Of a stretch of DNA of 32,400 nucleotides, positions 23,226-30,332 are shown one piece after another. Source of the DNA: an uncultured Catenibacterium sp. (GTDB taxonomy: Bacteria > Bacillota_I > Bacilli_A > Erysipelotrichales > Coprobacillaceae); NCBI GenBank assembly GCA_900540685.1, contig UQGS01000021.1, forward strand, positions 1-32,400, read 5' to 3'. Below the pieces are notes generated by a model. It was given only the letters and a program-made list of their open reading frames with translations. It did no database searches and was not told where the DNA came from. Within the stretch, counting starts at the first letter, position 1, and each line of letters starts with the position of its first letter. Made by a program: the position numbers and the translations under genes.

Positions 23226-23300
23226 GCCGCATTCGTATAATGGCTATTATATCTGCTTGCCATGCAGAGGACGCCGGTTCGACTCCGGCATGTGGCTCCA
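23226..23300 (+). tRNA. tRNA-Gly(GCC), copy 3
   Basis: Identical to copies 1 and 2, 91 bp after copy 2. The terminator at 23309 follows. Confidence 0.95.
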
Positions 23301-23308
23301 TTGAAATC

Positions 23309-23333
23309 AACTAGGCTAACGCCTAGTTTTTTT
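23309..23333 (+). terminator. Terminator of the tRNA-Gly cluster
   Basis: 8-bp stem AACTAGGC/GCCTAGTT, loop TAAC, followed by a run of Ts. Confidence 0.9.
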
Positions 23334-23424
23334 GTGCATCTTAAACATTCATTTCTACCACTTAGTTGGATAAGATGTCTATATATATTTGATTATGATA
23401 TCATTTAAATATCGGAGGAAGACT

Positions 23425-23859
23425 ATGAAGACAAGAATTGAATTGATACCTGAAGATCAGACAGAAGAAATAGTAATTAAGTGTCATCAAATAACAGAAG
23501 AAATACAAAATATCATATCTCTAACAGAAAATGAGAAGAAAATTATTGGATACAAAAGAGGGGTCATACACCCTTTGGATATAAATAATATCTATTATTT
23601 TGAAATTGTAGATCAAAAAGCATTTATCTATTGTGAGAAAGAATTATATGAATCAAAGATGAAACTTTACGAATTTGAACATGAAACAGAAGGGACTTCT
23701 TTCTTTCGTGCGTCTAAAGCACTCGTTATAAATGCAGATAAGATAGATTCTATCAAACCTTCATTATCTGGAAGATTTGAAGTGATATTAACAAATAAAG
23801 AGAAACTCATTGTTTCGAGACAATATGTACGTGTACTTAAACATATGATTGGATTATAG
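23425..23859 (+). CDS. LytTR-domain DNA-binding regulator
   Basis: A 144-residue protein that is essentially one LytTR DNA-binding domain (about residues 45-144) behind a short N-terminal stretch, with no receiver domain. The LytTR pattern is clear: a strand segment around IYYFEIVDQKAFIYCEKELY, then FFRASKALVINADKIDSIKP and the terminal VILTNKEKLIVSRQYVRVLK. Such short LytTR proteins are usually paired with a DUF3021 membrane protein that holds them inactive, as for the HdrRM and BrsRM systems of Streptococcus mutans; the next gene is exactly that. GGAGGAAG lies before ATG 23425; an upstream ATG at 23389 has no such site. Likely targets include its own operon. Confidence 0.88.
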   Translation: MKTRIELIPEDQTEEIVIKCHQITEEIQNIISLTENEKKIIGYKRGVIHPLDINNIYYFEIVDQKAFIYCEKELYESKMKLYEFEHETEGTSFFRASKALVINADKIDSIKPSLSGRFEVILTNKEKLIVSRQYVRVLKHMIGL

Positions 23860-23869
23860 GAGAACGAAA

Positions 23870-24304
23870 ATGGATAAAAATGAAATGATACATACAATGA
23901 CTATTCAATATTTTGTGATATACACCTTATCTATGATTGCGACTATCTTATTCTGTCATATAGATCAACCGCAAATAAAAATGATTTCAGTTAATTATCT
24001 CGCTCAGGTGGCTGTCTTTTCATTATTTGCCTGTCTTCCTACGATGGTTTATTACTTTAAACAACCCCAAAACATAGCAGTGAAGAATATCATTCATACA
24101 ATATTACTAGAAATGATTCTGTTGATTGCGGGATATCATATTGGTATGTATCACGATTTATTTGGTGGATGTTTATTCTTTGTGACAGTTTTTGTGGTAG
24201 ATATATTAGTCAGAATATTCAATTATCTCAATGATTGTCATATGGCAAATGAAATCAATAAAGCATTAAAGAACAGAAAAGGTGATGACTATGAAAAGTA
24301 TTGA
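23870..24304 (+). CDS. DUF3021 membrane protein, partner of the LytTR regulator
   Basis: A 144-residue membrane protein with four predicted segments (about 12-30, 43-62, 75-95 and 100-122) and a charged C-terminal tail (NEINKALKNRKGDDYEKY). This topology and its position right after a LytTR gene define DUF3021. In studied LytTR systems the membrane partner inhibits the regulator until an unknown signal arrives; applying that here is inference. The start at 23870 follows AGGAGAACG; a longer ATG at 23849 overlaps the LytTR gene. It overlaps the ABC ATPase gene by 14 bases. Confidence 0.8.
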   Translation: MDKNEMIHTMTIQYFVIYTLSMIATILFCHIDQPQIKMISVNYLAQVAVFSLFACLPTMVYYFKQPQNIAVKNIIHTILLEMILLIAGYHIGMYHDLFGGCLFFVTVFVVDILVRIFNYLNDCHMANEINKALKNRKGDDYEKY

Positions 24305-25202
24305 AATCAAACATCTTACAAAATCATTTGGTGATATAAAAGCAGTAGATGATTTAAGTTTTACTGTAGAAAAGGGTACCTTCTTTTCTTTTTTAGGTAT
24401 CAATGGTGCAGGTAAGAGTACCACTATTTCTATGATGTGTGGTGAATTATCAAATGATGCAGGGGAAATCTATATAGAAGGAAAAAATATAAAAAACTAT
24501 ATGAATGATATCAGAAGTTCTATAGGTGTTGTGTATCAAACGTCTGCATTGGATGATGTGCTAACTGTATATGATAACTTAAAATATCGTGGTGCTTTAT
24601 ATAATATCAAGGAAAATGAATTAAAGAGTAGAATTTATGAATTAGCTTCTTTATTAGACTTCAAGGATTACTTAAAGAAGCCTTTAAATAAACTATCGGG
24701 CGGACAGAAAAGACGTATAGATATCGCACGTGCGCTTATTCATGAACCACAGCTTCTTATCTTAGATGAACCAACAACAGGTCTAGATCCTCAAACAAGA
24801 AAGATATTATGGAAGGTTATCAATGATCTAAGAAAAGAAAAACATATGACAGTCTTCTTAACAACACATTATATGGAAGAAGCAGCAGAAGCTGATCAGG
24901 TAGTTATTATTGATCATGGCCGTAAAATAGCTTCAGGAACACCTCATGAATTAAAACTTAAATATGCCTACGATTATTTAAATATCTATGATGTTGAAGA
25001 AGAGGATATTCAATCTCTAGGCTATCCTTATACAAGAATAAAGGATGGATATACAATTCGCATTAATCATCCAAGTGATGCAAAACAGTTAATCATTCAA
25101 AGACCGGAACTTTTTGATGACTTTGAACTTGTGAAGGGAAGAATGGATGATGTTTTCTTAAATGTGACAGGAAATAAACTCCCAGGAGGTGATCGATTAT
25201 GA
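24291..25202 (+). CDS. ABC transporter ATP-binding protein (ABC-2 exporter type)
   Basis: A 303-residue ATPase. Walker A GINGAGKST (about 40), Q-loop in VVYQTSALDD (about 83), signature LSGGQKRRIDIARAL (about 135) and Walker B LLILDEPTTGLDP (about 155) with the H-switch TTHYMEE are all intact. The C-terminal 80 residues after the nucleotide-binding domain are the extension common in DrrA/CcmA-like drug or lipid exporters. The start is set at 24291 behind AAAAGGTGAT. It overlaps DUF3021 by 14 bases and shares ATGA with the permease gene. The transported compound is unknown: a peptide, antibiotic or lipid are all possible. Confidence 0.92.
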   Translation: MKSIEIKHLTKSFGDIKAVDDLSFTVEKGTFFSFLGINGAGKSTTISMMCGELSNDAGEIYIEGKNIKNYMNDIRSSIGVVYQTSALDDVLTVYDNLKYRGALYNIKENELKSRIYELASLLDFKDYLKKPLNKLSGGQKRRIDIARALIHEPQLLILDEPTTGLDPQTRKILWKVINDLRKEKHMTVFLTTHYMEEAAEADQVVIIDHGRKIASGTPHELKLKYAYDYLNIYDVEEEDIQSLGYPYTRIKDGYTIRINHPSDAKQLIIQRPELFDDFELVKGRMDDVFLNVTGNKLPGGDRL

Positions 25203-26077
25203 GACATTTAGTATTAAGACATACAGTTTTATTCTTTAAAGATAAAGGACGTTTCTTAACAGCTTTAATTACACCTATTGTACTCATTGTGCTCTATATG
25301 ACATTTCTAGGTACTGTCTATCATGATTCTTTAGATAGTATAGTGAAATACTTTGATGTGTCGCAAAAGATGATTGATGCTTTTGTGAATGGATATCTTT
25401 TCTCTTCACTACTTGCAGTCAGCTGTGTGACAGTATCGTTTTGTTCGAATATGATCATGGTACAGGATAAAGCAGACAATAAGGTCAAAGATTTACTTAT
25501 TGCGCCAATAAGTAAAACGATATTAGCTCTTAGCTATTTTATCTCTACTCTTATTATTACAATGATTATTAATATGACGGCTTTACTGGCTTGTTTTATT
25601 GTTTTAGGTGCATCTCATTGGGTTTTACCTATTCAGGATATATTCTATTGTGTAGTTGATATAATCCTGCTTACATTATTTGGGACATCATTGTCATCTA
25701 TTATTAATTATTTCCTTACAACTCAGGGGCAGATATCAGCAGTCAGCAGTATTGTGAGTGCAGGCTATGGTTTTTTATGTGGGGCTTATATGCCTATCTC
25801 TCAATTCACACCTGCAGTACGTACATTTATTAAATTCTTACCAGGAACATATGGGACATCACTCATTCGTAATCATTTGCTGAAAAGCTTATTCACAAAG
25901 CTAGGTACAAAGGTTCCAGTTGATGTCATGAATGTCATACATCAAAGCTTTGATACATCCTTCACACTTATGGGACATACTGTAACTCAAACGATGATGT
26001 ATCTTATTATGATATTTACATGTGTTATTCTTTTGCTTGTCTATATCTTTTTGAATTACAAAAAGAAAAATATGTAA
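25199..26077 (+). CDS. ABC-2 type transporter permease
   Basis: A 292-residue membrane protein with about six hydrophobic segments (rough positions 18-38, 62-84, 105-135, 142-162, 180-200 and 262-284) and the ABC-2 permease pattern, including KVKDLLIAPISKTILALSYF in the cytoplasmic coupling helix region and GYGFLCGAYMPISQF before the penultimate segment. It forms the channel for the preceding ATPase as a dimer. The start overlaps the ATPase stop in ATGA. It is last in the LytTR-DUF3021-ABC operon; the near-palindrome at 26086 may end or regulate the transcript. Confidence 0.9.
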   Translation: MRHLVLRHTVLFFKDKGRFLTALITPIVLIVLYMTFLGTVYHDSLDSIVKYFDVSQKMIDAFVNGYLFSSLLAVSCVTVSFCSNMIMVQDKADNKVKDLLIAPISKTILALSYFISTLIITMIINMTALLACFIVLGASHWVLPIQDIFYCVVDIILLTLFGTSLSSIINYFLTTQGQISAVSSIVSAGYGFLCGAYMPISQFTPAVRTFIKFLPGTYGTSLIRNHLLKSLFTKLGTKVPVDVMNVIHQSFDTSFTLMGHTVTQTMMYLIMIFTCVILLLVYIFLNYKKKNM

Positions 26078-26085
26078 AATTGATG

Positions 26086-26112
26086 TATTTTTAATCCTAG
26101 GATTGAAAAATA
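26086..26112. repeat. 27-bp near-perfect palindrome after the ABC operon
   Basis: TATTTTT, AATCCTAGGATT and AAAAATA arranged as an inverted repeat with one A/G mismatch per side. It could fold as an AT-rich terminator or be an operator for the following gene. No clean T tract follows. Confidence 0.5.
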
Positions 26113-26161
26113 TCAGAAATAGTTTAAGATGTTTTTTGTGGAGGATTTTGTTAGTAGTACC

Positions 26162-26764
26162 ATGAAAATCTTAAAGAAAATAATTATTCTTATTGTATTG
26201 GTGATATGTTATGTATTAGCCAATGCAGGAAGTATTTATATATATAGTTTTAAAGATGAGGCAAGAAGTGCGGATGTTGCGATTGTCTTAGGTGCATCTA
26301 CATATAATGGACATGCATCACCTGTATATCAGGAAAGAATTAACCATGCAGTTGTTTTATATAATAAGCATCTCGTTAAGAAGATTATTACAACAGGAGG
26401 CTATGGAAAAGGCAATCCTGTGAGTGATGCTTATAATGCAAAGCTTTATGCAATTAGTCAAGGTGTACCAGAAGATGATATTCTTACTGAAGATCAATCA
26501 ACAGTCACTTTAGAGAATTTAATTAATGCAAAAAAGATAATGGATGTCTACAATTATAAGATGGCTTTAATTGTAAGTGATCCATTACATATGAAAAGAG
26601 CGATGCTTCAGGCTAAGGATGCAGGAATCACAGCGTATACCTCACCGACTAAGTCTTCTCGATATCGTACAAGAGATACTAAGTTCAAGTTCCTGAAACG
26701 TGAAGTAATCAATTATATTGGTTATAAATGGTATCGTCTCTTTAAATCCCTTATCAAAGTATGA
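26162..26764 (+). CDS. YdcF/SanA-like DUF218 membrane-anchored protein
   Basis: A 200-residue protein with an N-terminal signal anchor (KKIIILIVLVICYVLANAGS, about residues 5-24) and an extracytoplasmic DUF218 domain. Family motifs: ADVAIVLGAS near residue 40, YQERINHAVVLYNKH, IITTGGYGKGNPVSDA, EDQSTVTLENLINAKKIMD and ALIVSDPLHMKRAMLQAKDAG. Members such as SanA and YdcF affect envelope properties, but the enzyme activity is not settled. The start is uncertain: ATG 26162 gives the family N-terminus but GGAGG lies 17 bases away; ATG 26129 is in frame and lacks a site. Confidence 0.82.
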   Translation: MKILKKIIILIVLVICYVLANAGSIYIYSFKDEARSADVAIVLGASTYNGHASPVYQERINHAVVLYNKHLVKKIITTGGYGKGNPVSDAYNAKLYAISQGVPEDDILTEDQSTVTLENLINAKKIMDVYNYKMALIVSDPLHMKRAMLQAKDAGITAYTSPTKSSRYRTRDTKFKFLKREVINYIGYKWYRLFKSLIKV

Positions 26765-26770
26765 TAGAAT
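26765..26770 (+). promoter_or_regulatory. Candidate extended -10 before the 113-residue membrane protein
   Basis: TGATAGAAT, the same extended -10 string as in front of citrate synthase, 30 bp before the GTG start. The -35 at 17 bp (TTAAAT) is poor. Confidence 0.35.
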
Positions 26771-26799
26771 AGTATTAAGGTTGAAGGGAGCTGTTTGTC

Positions 26800-27141
26800 G
26801 TGTTTATGATTAATACAGGATGTATATGCTGTGCAATTCTCGCATTAACATTCTTGTTTTATTATATAATTTGTACATGTCTTAAGGGATTGGGAGTATA
26901 TCATATCAGTGCATTTAAGGATGTACCTCGTGAAGAAAGCCGTTATTATGATAAGAAAAGAATCAGCCGTGCTCAAAGAAGTGCATTTAAGAAATGGTTT
27001 ATCATATTAAGTATAGGTACAATACTATCATATTATATTAGTCAGTACTTTGCCTATGCTGCAATAGGACTATGGGCACTTATATTCTTTAAAGATATCT
27101 TTGTGAAAAAAGAGAACTTATTTCGTAACTATCGTATCTAA
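26800..27141 (+). CDS. Small membrane protein, DUF3784-like
   Basis: A 113-residue protein with a hydrophobic N-terminal segment (about 5-28), a charged middle with SAFKDVPREESRYYDKKRIS, and two C-terminal hydrophobic segments (about 65-98). The order resembles DUF3784 proteins, which are short envelope proteins of Bacillota with no known role; the match is weak. GTG 26800 is chosen because AAGGGAG sits 9 bases upstream; ATG 26806 is a second option. The stop codon forms part of the terminator stem at 27139-27167. Confidence 0.6.
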   Translation: MFMINTGCICCAILALTFLFYYIICTCLKGLGVYHISAFKDVPREESRYYDKKRISRAQRSAFKKWFIILSIGTILSYYISQYFAYAAIGLWALIFFKDIFVKKENLFRNYRI

Positions 27142-27167
27142 TGGCCTTTATAGGCCATTATTTTTTT
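27139..27167 (+). terminator. Terminator abutting the next gene's ribosome binding site
   Basis: 8-bp stem TAATGGCC/GGCCATTA around TTTATA with seven Ts. The first bases are the upstream stop codon, and GAGGTG (27168-27173) of the next gene follows directly after the T run. Confidence 0.85.
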
Positions 27168-27176
27168 GAGGTGACT

Positions 27177-27566
27177 ATGGAAAAAATATTACTTGTACTT
27201 ATATGTATTTTAGGTGTTGTCATCATGGTCAAAGGTCTTGTGAGTCGTTTTCAATATCGACTTAAAGCAACACGCTGTTCTTTACAGACATCAGGAAAAA
27301 TTATAGATATCAAACAGACAGAATCTTTTATTTATACAATGACTGTTCAATACTATGCAGAAGGGAAGTTTATTGAAAGAAAACCTTCTATCACATACTT
27401 CCAGATGAAATACTTTAAACTCAATAAAAACATTACTATAGACTATGATCCTACATCTTGTGATACGTTTATTATTGAAGAAGACTTATTCCCAATACGT
27501 TTGACTAACTTTCTTATATTCAGTGGATTTACATTAGTCTGCTGTACTGCCATATTTATTATGTGA
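27177..27566 (+). CDS. DUF3592-like small membrane protein
   Basis: A 129-residue protein with an N-terminal hydrophobic segment (about 3-22), a beta-rich middle (SGKIIDIKQTESFIYTMTVQY, then ITIDYDPTSCDTFIIEEDLF) and a second hydrophobic segment at the C-terminus (about 110-128). This layout fits the DUF3592 family, function unknown. ATG 27177 follows GAGGTGACT; a longer frame to 27141 runs through the terminator and is rejected. No separate promoter is obvious, so it depends on readthrough or an unseen promoter. It is 7 bases before the lipoprotein gene. Confidence 0.6.
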   Translation: MEKILLVLICILGVVIMVKGLVSRFQYRLKATRCSLQTSGKIIDIKQTESFIYTMTVQYYAEGKFIERKPSITYFQMKYFKLNKNITIDYDPTSCDTFIIEEDLFPIRLTNFLIFSGFTLVCCTAIFIM

Positions 27567-27573
27567 GGTTGTT

Positions 27574-28389
27574 ATGAAGAAAATAATATTGCTGCTTCTT
27601 AGTGTGCTCTTAACTGCCTGTGCACCTACTTCAAGCACAAATAAAAAATATATCAATACTTCAGGTAATACTCTAGAAACACGTATCCCTGTACCAGCTG
27701 GTTATTCACGAGAACAGAGTGACTTTGCACATTTTTTACAGTCATATCCTTTAAAGGAAAGTGGTAGTCCTATTCTTTTGTATAATGGAAAGAAGAAATG
27801 GAATCAAAGTGCACAGATTGGAGTCTTTAAGCTTCCATTAGAAAATGAAAACCTCCAACAATGTGCCGACTCAGTCATGAGAGTTTATGCAGAATATTAC
27901 TGGAATACAAAACAATATGACAAGATTCAATTTCATTTAAGCGATGGATTTTTATTATCTTATACTCAATGGCGTGAAGGGAATCGTGTCGTCATTAAGA
28001 ATGATCATGCATCTTATGTGAAAAGTGCTTCCTATGATGATTCTTATGAATGCTTCAAGAAATACTTGCGTATTGTATTTGCTTATTCAGGCAGTGCAAG
28101 TATGGTCAGTGAATCTGCACCAATTGCATCTGGTGATATAAGAGTAGGAGATGTTTTCTTGAAAGGTGGTTCACCAGGGCATGTCGTGATGATTGTAGAT
28201 GTTTGTACAAATAAGGAAGGTAAGAAAGCTTTCTTACTTGCACAAGGTTATATGCCTGCTCAGGAATTTCATTTATTAAAGAATCCGTCACATGATGATC
28301 CCTGGTATTATGAAGATGAAATCAAATACCCATTCGAAACACCTGATTATACTTTTGAGGAAGGTAGTTTAAGAAGATTATGTTATTGA
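27574..28389 (+). CDS. DUF4846 lipoprotein
   Basis: A 271-residue exported protein. The signal peptide is KKIILLLLSVLLTAC, with the lipobox cysteine at residue 16, so the mature protein is lipid-anchored on the outer face of the membrane. The mature region carries DUF4846 features: TRIPVPAGYSR, FLQSYPLKESGSPILLYNGK, a central YAEYYWNTKQYDKIQFHLSDG, and SGDIRVGDVFLKGGSPGHVVMIVD. The last part recalls a cysteine/histidine-hydrolase-like fold, but the activity is unknown. GAGGTTGTT precedes the start. Its end overlaps or abuts the HD-domain gene in TGATG, which suggests translational coupling. Confidence 0.85.
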   Translation: MKKIILLLLSVLLTACAPTSSTNKKYINTSGNTLETRIPVPAGYSREQSDFAHFLQSYPLKESGSPILLYNGKKKWNQSAQIGVFKLPLENENLQQCADSVMRVYAEYYWNTKQYDKIQFHLSDGFLLSYTQWREGNRVVIKNDHASYVKSASYDDSYECFKKYLRIVFAYSGSASMVSESAPIASGDIRVGDVFLKGGSPGHVVMIVDVCTNKEGKKAFLLAQGYMPAQEFHLLKNPSHDDPWYYEDEIKYPFETPDYTFEEGSLRRLCY

Positions 28390-28916
28390 TGAATGTGTTT
28401 AGTGGTCACAGAATAGATCCATTACATATTAAGGAAGATGATATTCATCTAGAGGATATTGCACATGCATTAAGTCTTATATGTCGTGGTAATGGTCATA
28501 TTAAATATTTCTACTCAGTCGCACAGCATTCTCTCAACTGCGCGAAAGAAGCAAAAAATAGAGGATATAGTAAAGATGTTGTATTATCGTGCTTATTTCA
28601 TGATGCAAGTGAAGCGTATATGAGTGATTTGATTACTCCTATTAAGAAGCAGATGAAAGAGTATCAGATGATAGAAGATCAACTCCTAGAGACTATCTTT
28701 CAGGCTTTTCATATTCAATTACAGGATGAAGAGAAAACAATCTGGAAAGAAATGGATCATCTATTACTTGAAGCAGAATTGAAAGAGATGATGCCTTTAG
28801 AAGAAAATAGAGCTTCTGTCACATTAATGAGTGTCCCTGATTTAAAGGAACAAAATTATCGAGAAATAGAAGAAGAATTCAAGGCTTATGCCCTTGAATT
28901 ATTGGAGGACTTGTAA
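28389..28916 (+). CDS. YfbR-like HD-domain 5'-nucleotidase
   Basis: A 175-residue HD hydrolase. HIKYFYSVAQHSLNCA supplies the first histidine and LSCLFHDASEAYMSD the HD pair; DLITPIKKQM follows. IDPLHIKEDDIHLEDIAHAL at the N-terminus is typical of YfbR-like proteins, which in E. coli remove phosphate from 5'-deoxynucleotides and help balance nucleotide pools. ATG 28389 is preferred because TGATG with the upstream stop implies coupling and gives a family-like N-terminus; ATG 28380, three codons earlier, is possible. Its stop shares one base with the next start (TAATG). Substrate specificity is inference. Confidence 0.83.
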   Translation: MNVFSGHRIDPLHIKEDDIHLEDIAHALSLICRGNGHIKYFYSVAQHSLNCAKEAKNRGYSKDVVLSCLFHDASEAYMSDLITPIKKQMKEYQMIEDQLLETIFQAFHIQLQDEEKTIWKEMDHLLLEAELKEMMPLEENRASVTLMSVPDLKEQNYREIEEEFKAYALELLEDL

Positions 28917-29719
28917 TGAAGATTTATGTTACTTATACATTTTTAAATAAAGAAGATAGAGACGCTTTCTATCAATCTATTATAGACAATCATATTCAGG
29001 AACTGTCATCAGCTGATGAAGGATGCTTGAAGTATTCTTATACACTTGTAGATGATACGATTCTCTTTTTACAAGAAGAATGGGTATCTGAGCAGTTGCA
29101 GTTAAAACATCTAAAACAGTCTCATATAGATATCTTGAAACAATTAAAGAGTCAATATTTATGTCAAACTACAGTGTGTCATGGCACTGCTTGTTTAGAA
29201 ACTGAACGTTTAATATTAAGAGAATTTAAAATAGAAGACGCAGATGATATGTATCATCATTGGGCTAATGATGAAAAGGTCACTCGTTATTTGACTTGGC
29301 CACCTCATCAAAGTATAGAAGATACAAAGCAGTTACTTTCTTCCTGGATTCAGTCTTATGAAAATGGTGATTCATATAACTGGGGTATAGTAGTAAAGGA
29401 TAAGAGTACACTCATTGGAAACATATCTGTCACACATATTGATAAGAATACAAATACAGTAGAAATAGGCTATTGTATTGGACAGGCTTATTGGGGTCAT
29501 GGATATGTTGCTGAAGCACTTAAAGAAGTGATTTCTTACTTGTTTAAAGAAGGATATGATCTTGTTCGTGCAAGACATGATAAAAATAATCCTCGTTCAG
29601 GTCAAGTGATGATCAAGGTGGGTATGAAATATGAGGGAACTCTCAGAAAATATGCAAAAAATAACCAGGGAGTGGTAGATGATGTTCTATACTCAATTCT
29701 TCCTGAAGAATTAGAATAG
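28916..29719 (+). CDS. Fusion of an ABM-type monooxygenase-like domain and a GNAT acetyltransferase
   Basis: A 267-residue protein. Residues 1-88 resemble the small antibiotic-biosynthesis-monooxygenase (ABM) fold: MKIYVTYTFLNKEDRDAFYQ, ADEGCLKYSYTLVDDTILFL, EEWVS and an HLKQSHI helix. From about residue 96, LETERLILREFKIEDADDMY starts a RimJ-type GNAT domain with WANDEKVTRYLTWPP, WGIVVKDKSTLIGNISV, the acetyl-CoA loop IGQAYWGHGYVAEAL and the terminal MIKVGMKYEGTLRKYAKN. Both halves are complete. RimJ-like enzymes acetylate protein N-termini or small amines; the joined role is unknown. The start overlaps the YfbR stop in TAATG. Confidence 0.78.
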   Translation: MKIYVTYTFLNKEDRDAFYQSIIDNHIQELSSADEGCLKYSYTLVDDTILFLQEEWVSEQLQLKHLKQSHIDILKQLKSQYLCQTTVCHGTACLETERLILREFKIEDADDMYHHWANDEKVTRYLTWPPHQSIEDTKQLLSSWIQSYENGDSYNWGIVVKDKSTLIGNISVTHIDKNTNTVEIGYCIGQAYWGHGYVAEALKEVISYLFKEGYDLVRARHDKNNPRSGQVMIKVGMKYEGTLRKYAKNNQGVVDDVLYSILPEELE

Positions 29720-29727
29720 GAGAACGT

Positions 29728-30165
29728 ATGGAAGTTAAAGAAATATGCTTAGCACATGTCAAAGAGATATCGCAATTATTTAATGAAATATTCTCCAGGG
29801 AACCATGGAATGATGAATGGAGTGAAGAAGATCTCTCTATTTATATGCATGATCTGGTAGGGAATCGCTTATCGCTTTCTATTGGCTTATATGATGAAGA
29901 TAAACTCATTGGAATTGCGTTAGGTCGCATTAAACATTGGTATAATGGCAGAGAATTCTGGATTGATGAATTTGGAATTATGACGGATGAACAGTCTAAA
30001 GGACTTGGAACTCAATTTATGGACTTAGTTGTTGATTATACGAAAAAAAGAGGGATAGATCGTATTATGTTGATTACAGAAAGAGAATTTCCTGCTTATT
30101 ACTTCTATCAGAAAAATGGATTTGAAGAACAATCATCACAGGTTGTCTTTATGAAACAATACTAA
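29728..30165 (+). CDS. GNAT-family N-acetyltransferase
   Basis: A 145-residue single GNAT domain. It begins MEVKEICLAHVKEISQLFNE, has LSIGLYDEDKLIGIALGRI in the middle, the acetyl-CoA-binding stretch FGIMTDEQSKGLGTQFMDL (GLG loop) near residue 92, and the closing AYYFYQKNGFEEQSS typical of GNATs. Length is normal and the motif intact, so it should be active; substrate unknown. GGAGAACGT precedes the start. It follows the fusion gene by 8 bases and is the last gene before the terminator at 30171, closing the 26.1-30.2 kb set. Confidence 0.85.
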   Translation: MEVKEICLAHVKEISQLFNEIFSREPWNDEWSEEDLSIYMHDLVGNRLSLSIGLYDEDKLIGIALGRIKHWYNGREFWIDEFGIMTDEQSKGLGTQFMDLVVDYTKKRGIDRIMLITEREFPAYYFYQKNGFEEQSSQVVFMKQY

Positions 30166-30170
30166 TGAAC

Positions 30171-30199
30171 GTGTGCATATTTTGTATGCGCACTTTTTT
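30171..30199 (+). terminator. Intrinsic terminator after the GNAT gene
   Basis: 9-bp stem GTGTGCATA/TATGCGCAC with one G-U pair, then a T tract, five bases after the stop codon. Confidence 0.88.
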
Positions 30200-30279
30200 G
30201 TCCTAAAAAATAGATTATTGACTCTTTCAATGACAAAATACATCCTATAAATTGCGTATAATTACTATCATTTATAAAA

Positions 30280-30294
30280 TGAAAGCGCTATAAT
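30280..30294 (+). promoter_or_regulatory. -10 box with an overlapping CcpA cre-like site
   Basis: TGAAAGCGCTATAA (30280-30293) agrees with the cre consensus TGWAARCGYTWNCW at 13 of 14 positions. It overlaps the -10 TATAAT (30289-30294). A bound CcpA would block RNA polymerase. The -35 is weak (TATCAT); a second candidate pair is TTGCGT (30252-30257) with TAAAAT (30275-30280), 17-bp spacer. Confidence 0.55.
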
Positions 30295-30332
30295 AGTAGT
30301 GGTTAAAAATGTATTGTAAGGAGAGTAATAAT

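Larger units (their letters stand above)
23044..23300 (+). repeat. 91-bp tandem repeat containing the tRNA-Gly genes
   Basis: Each unit is the 75-base tRNA plus a 16-base spacer (TTTAAAAATTTCATAT). Units begin at 23044, 23135 and 23226. The spacers are identical too, which points to recent unequal duplication or gene conversion. Confidence 0.9.

Noticed and set aside
23044..23300. Regular repeat resembling a CRISPR array
   Set aside because: The 75-base repeats are complete tRNAs with encoded CCA, and the 16-base spacers are identical to each other; CRISPR spacers would be unique. No cas genes are present.
22950..23310. Minus-strand ORFs of 81-86 codons reading HAGVEPASSAWQ across the tRNA cluster
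   Set aside because: They are antisense translations of the tRNA-Gly genes, a well-known type of false protein in databases. The internal repetition only mirrors the tRNA tandem.
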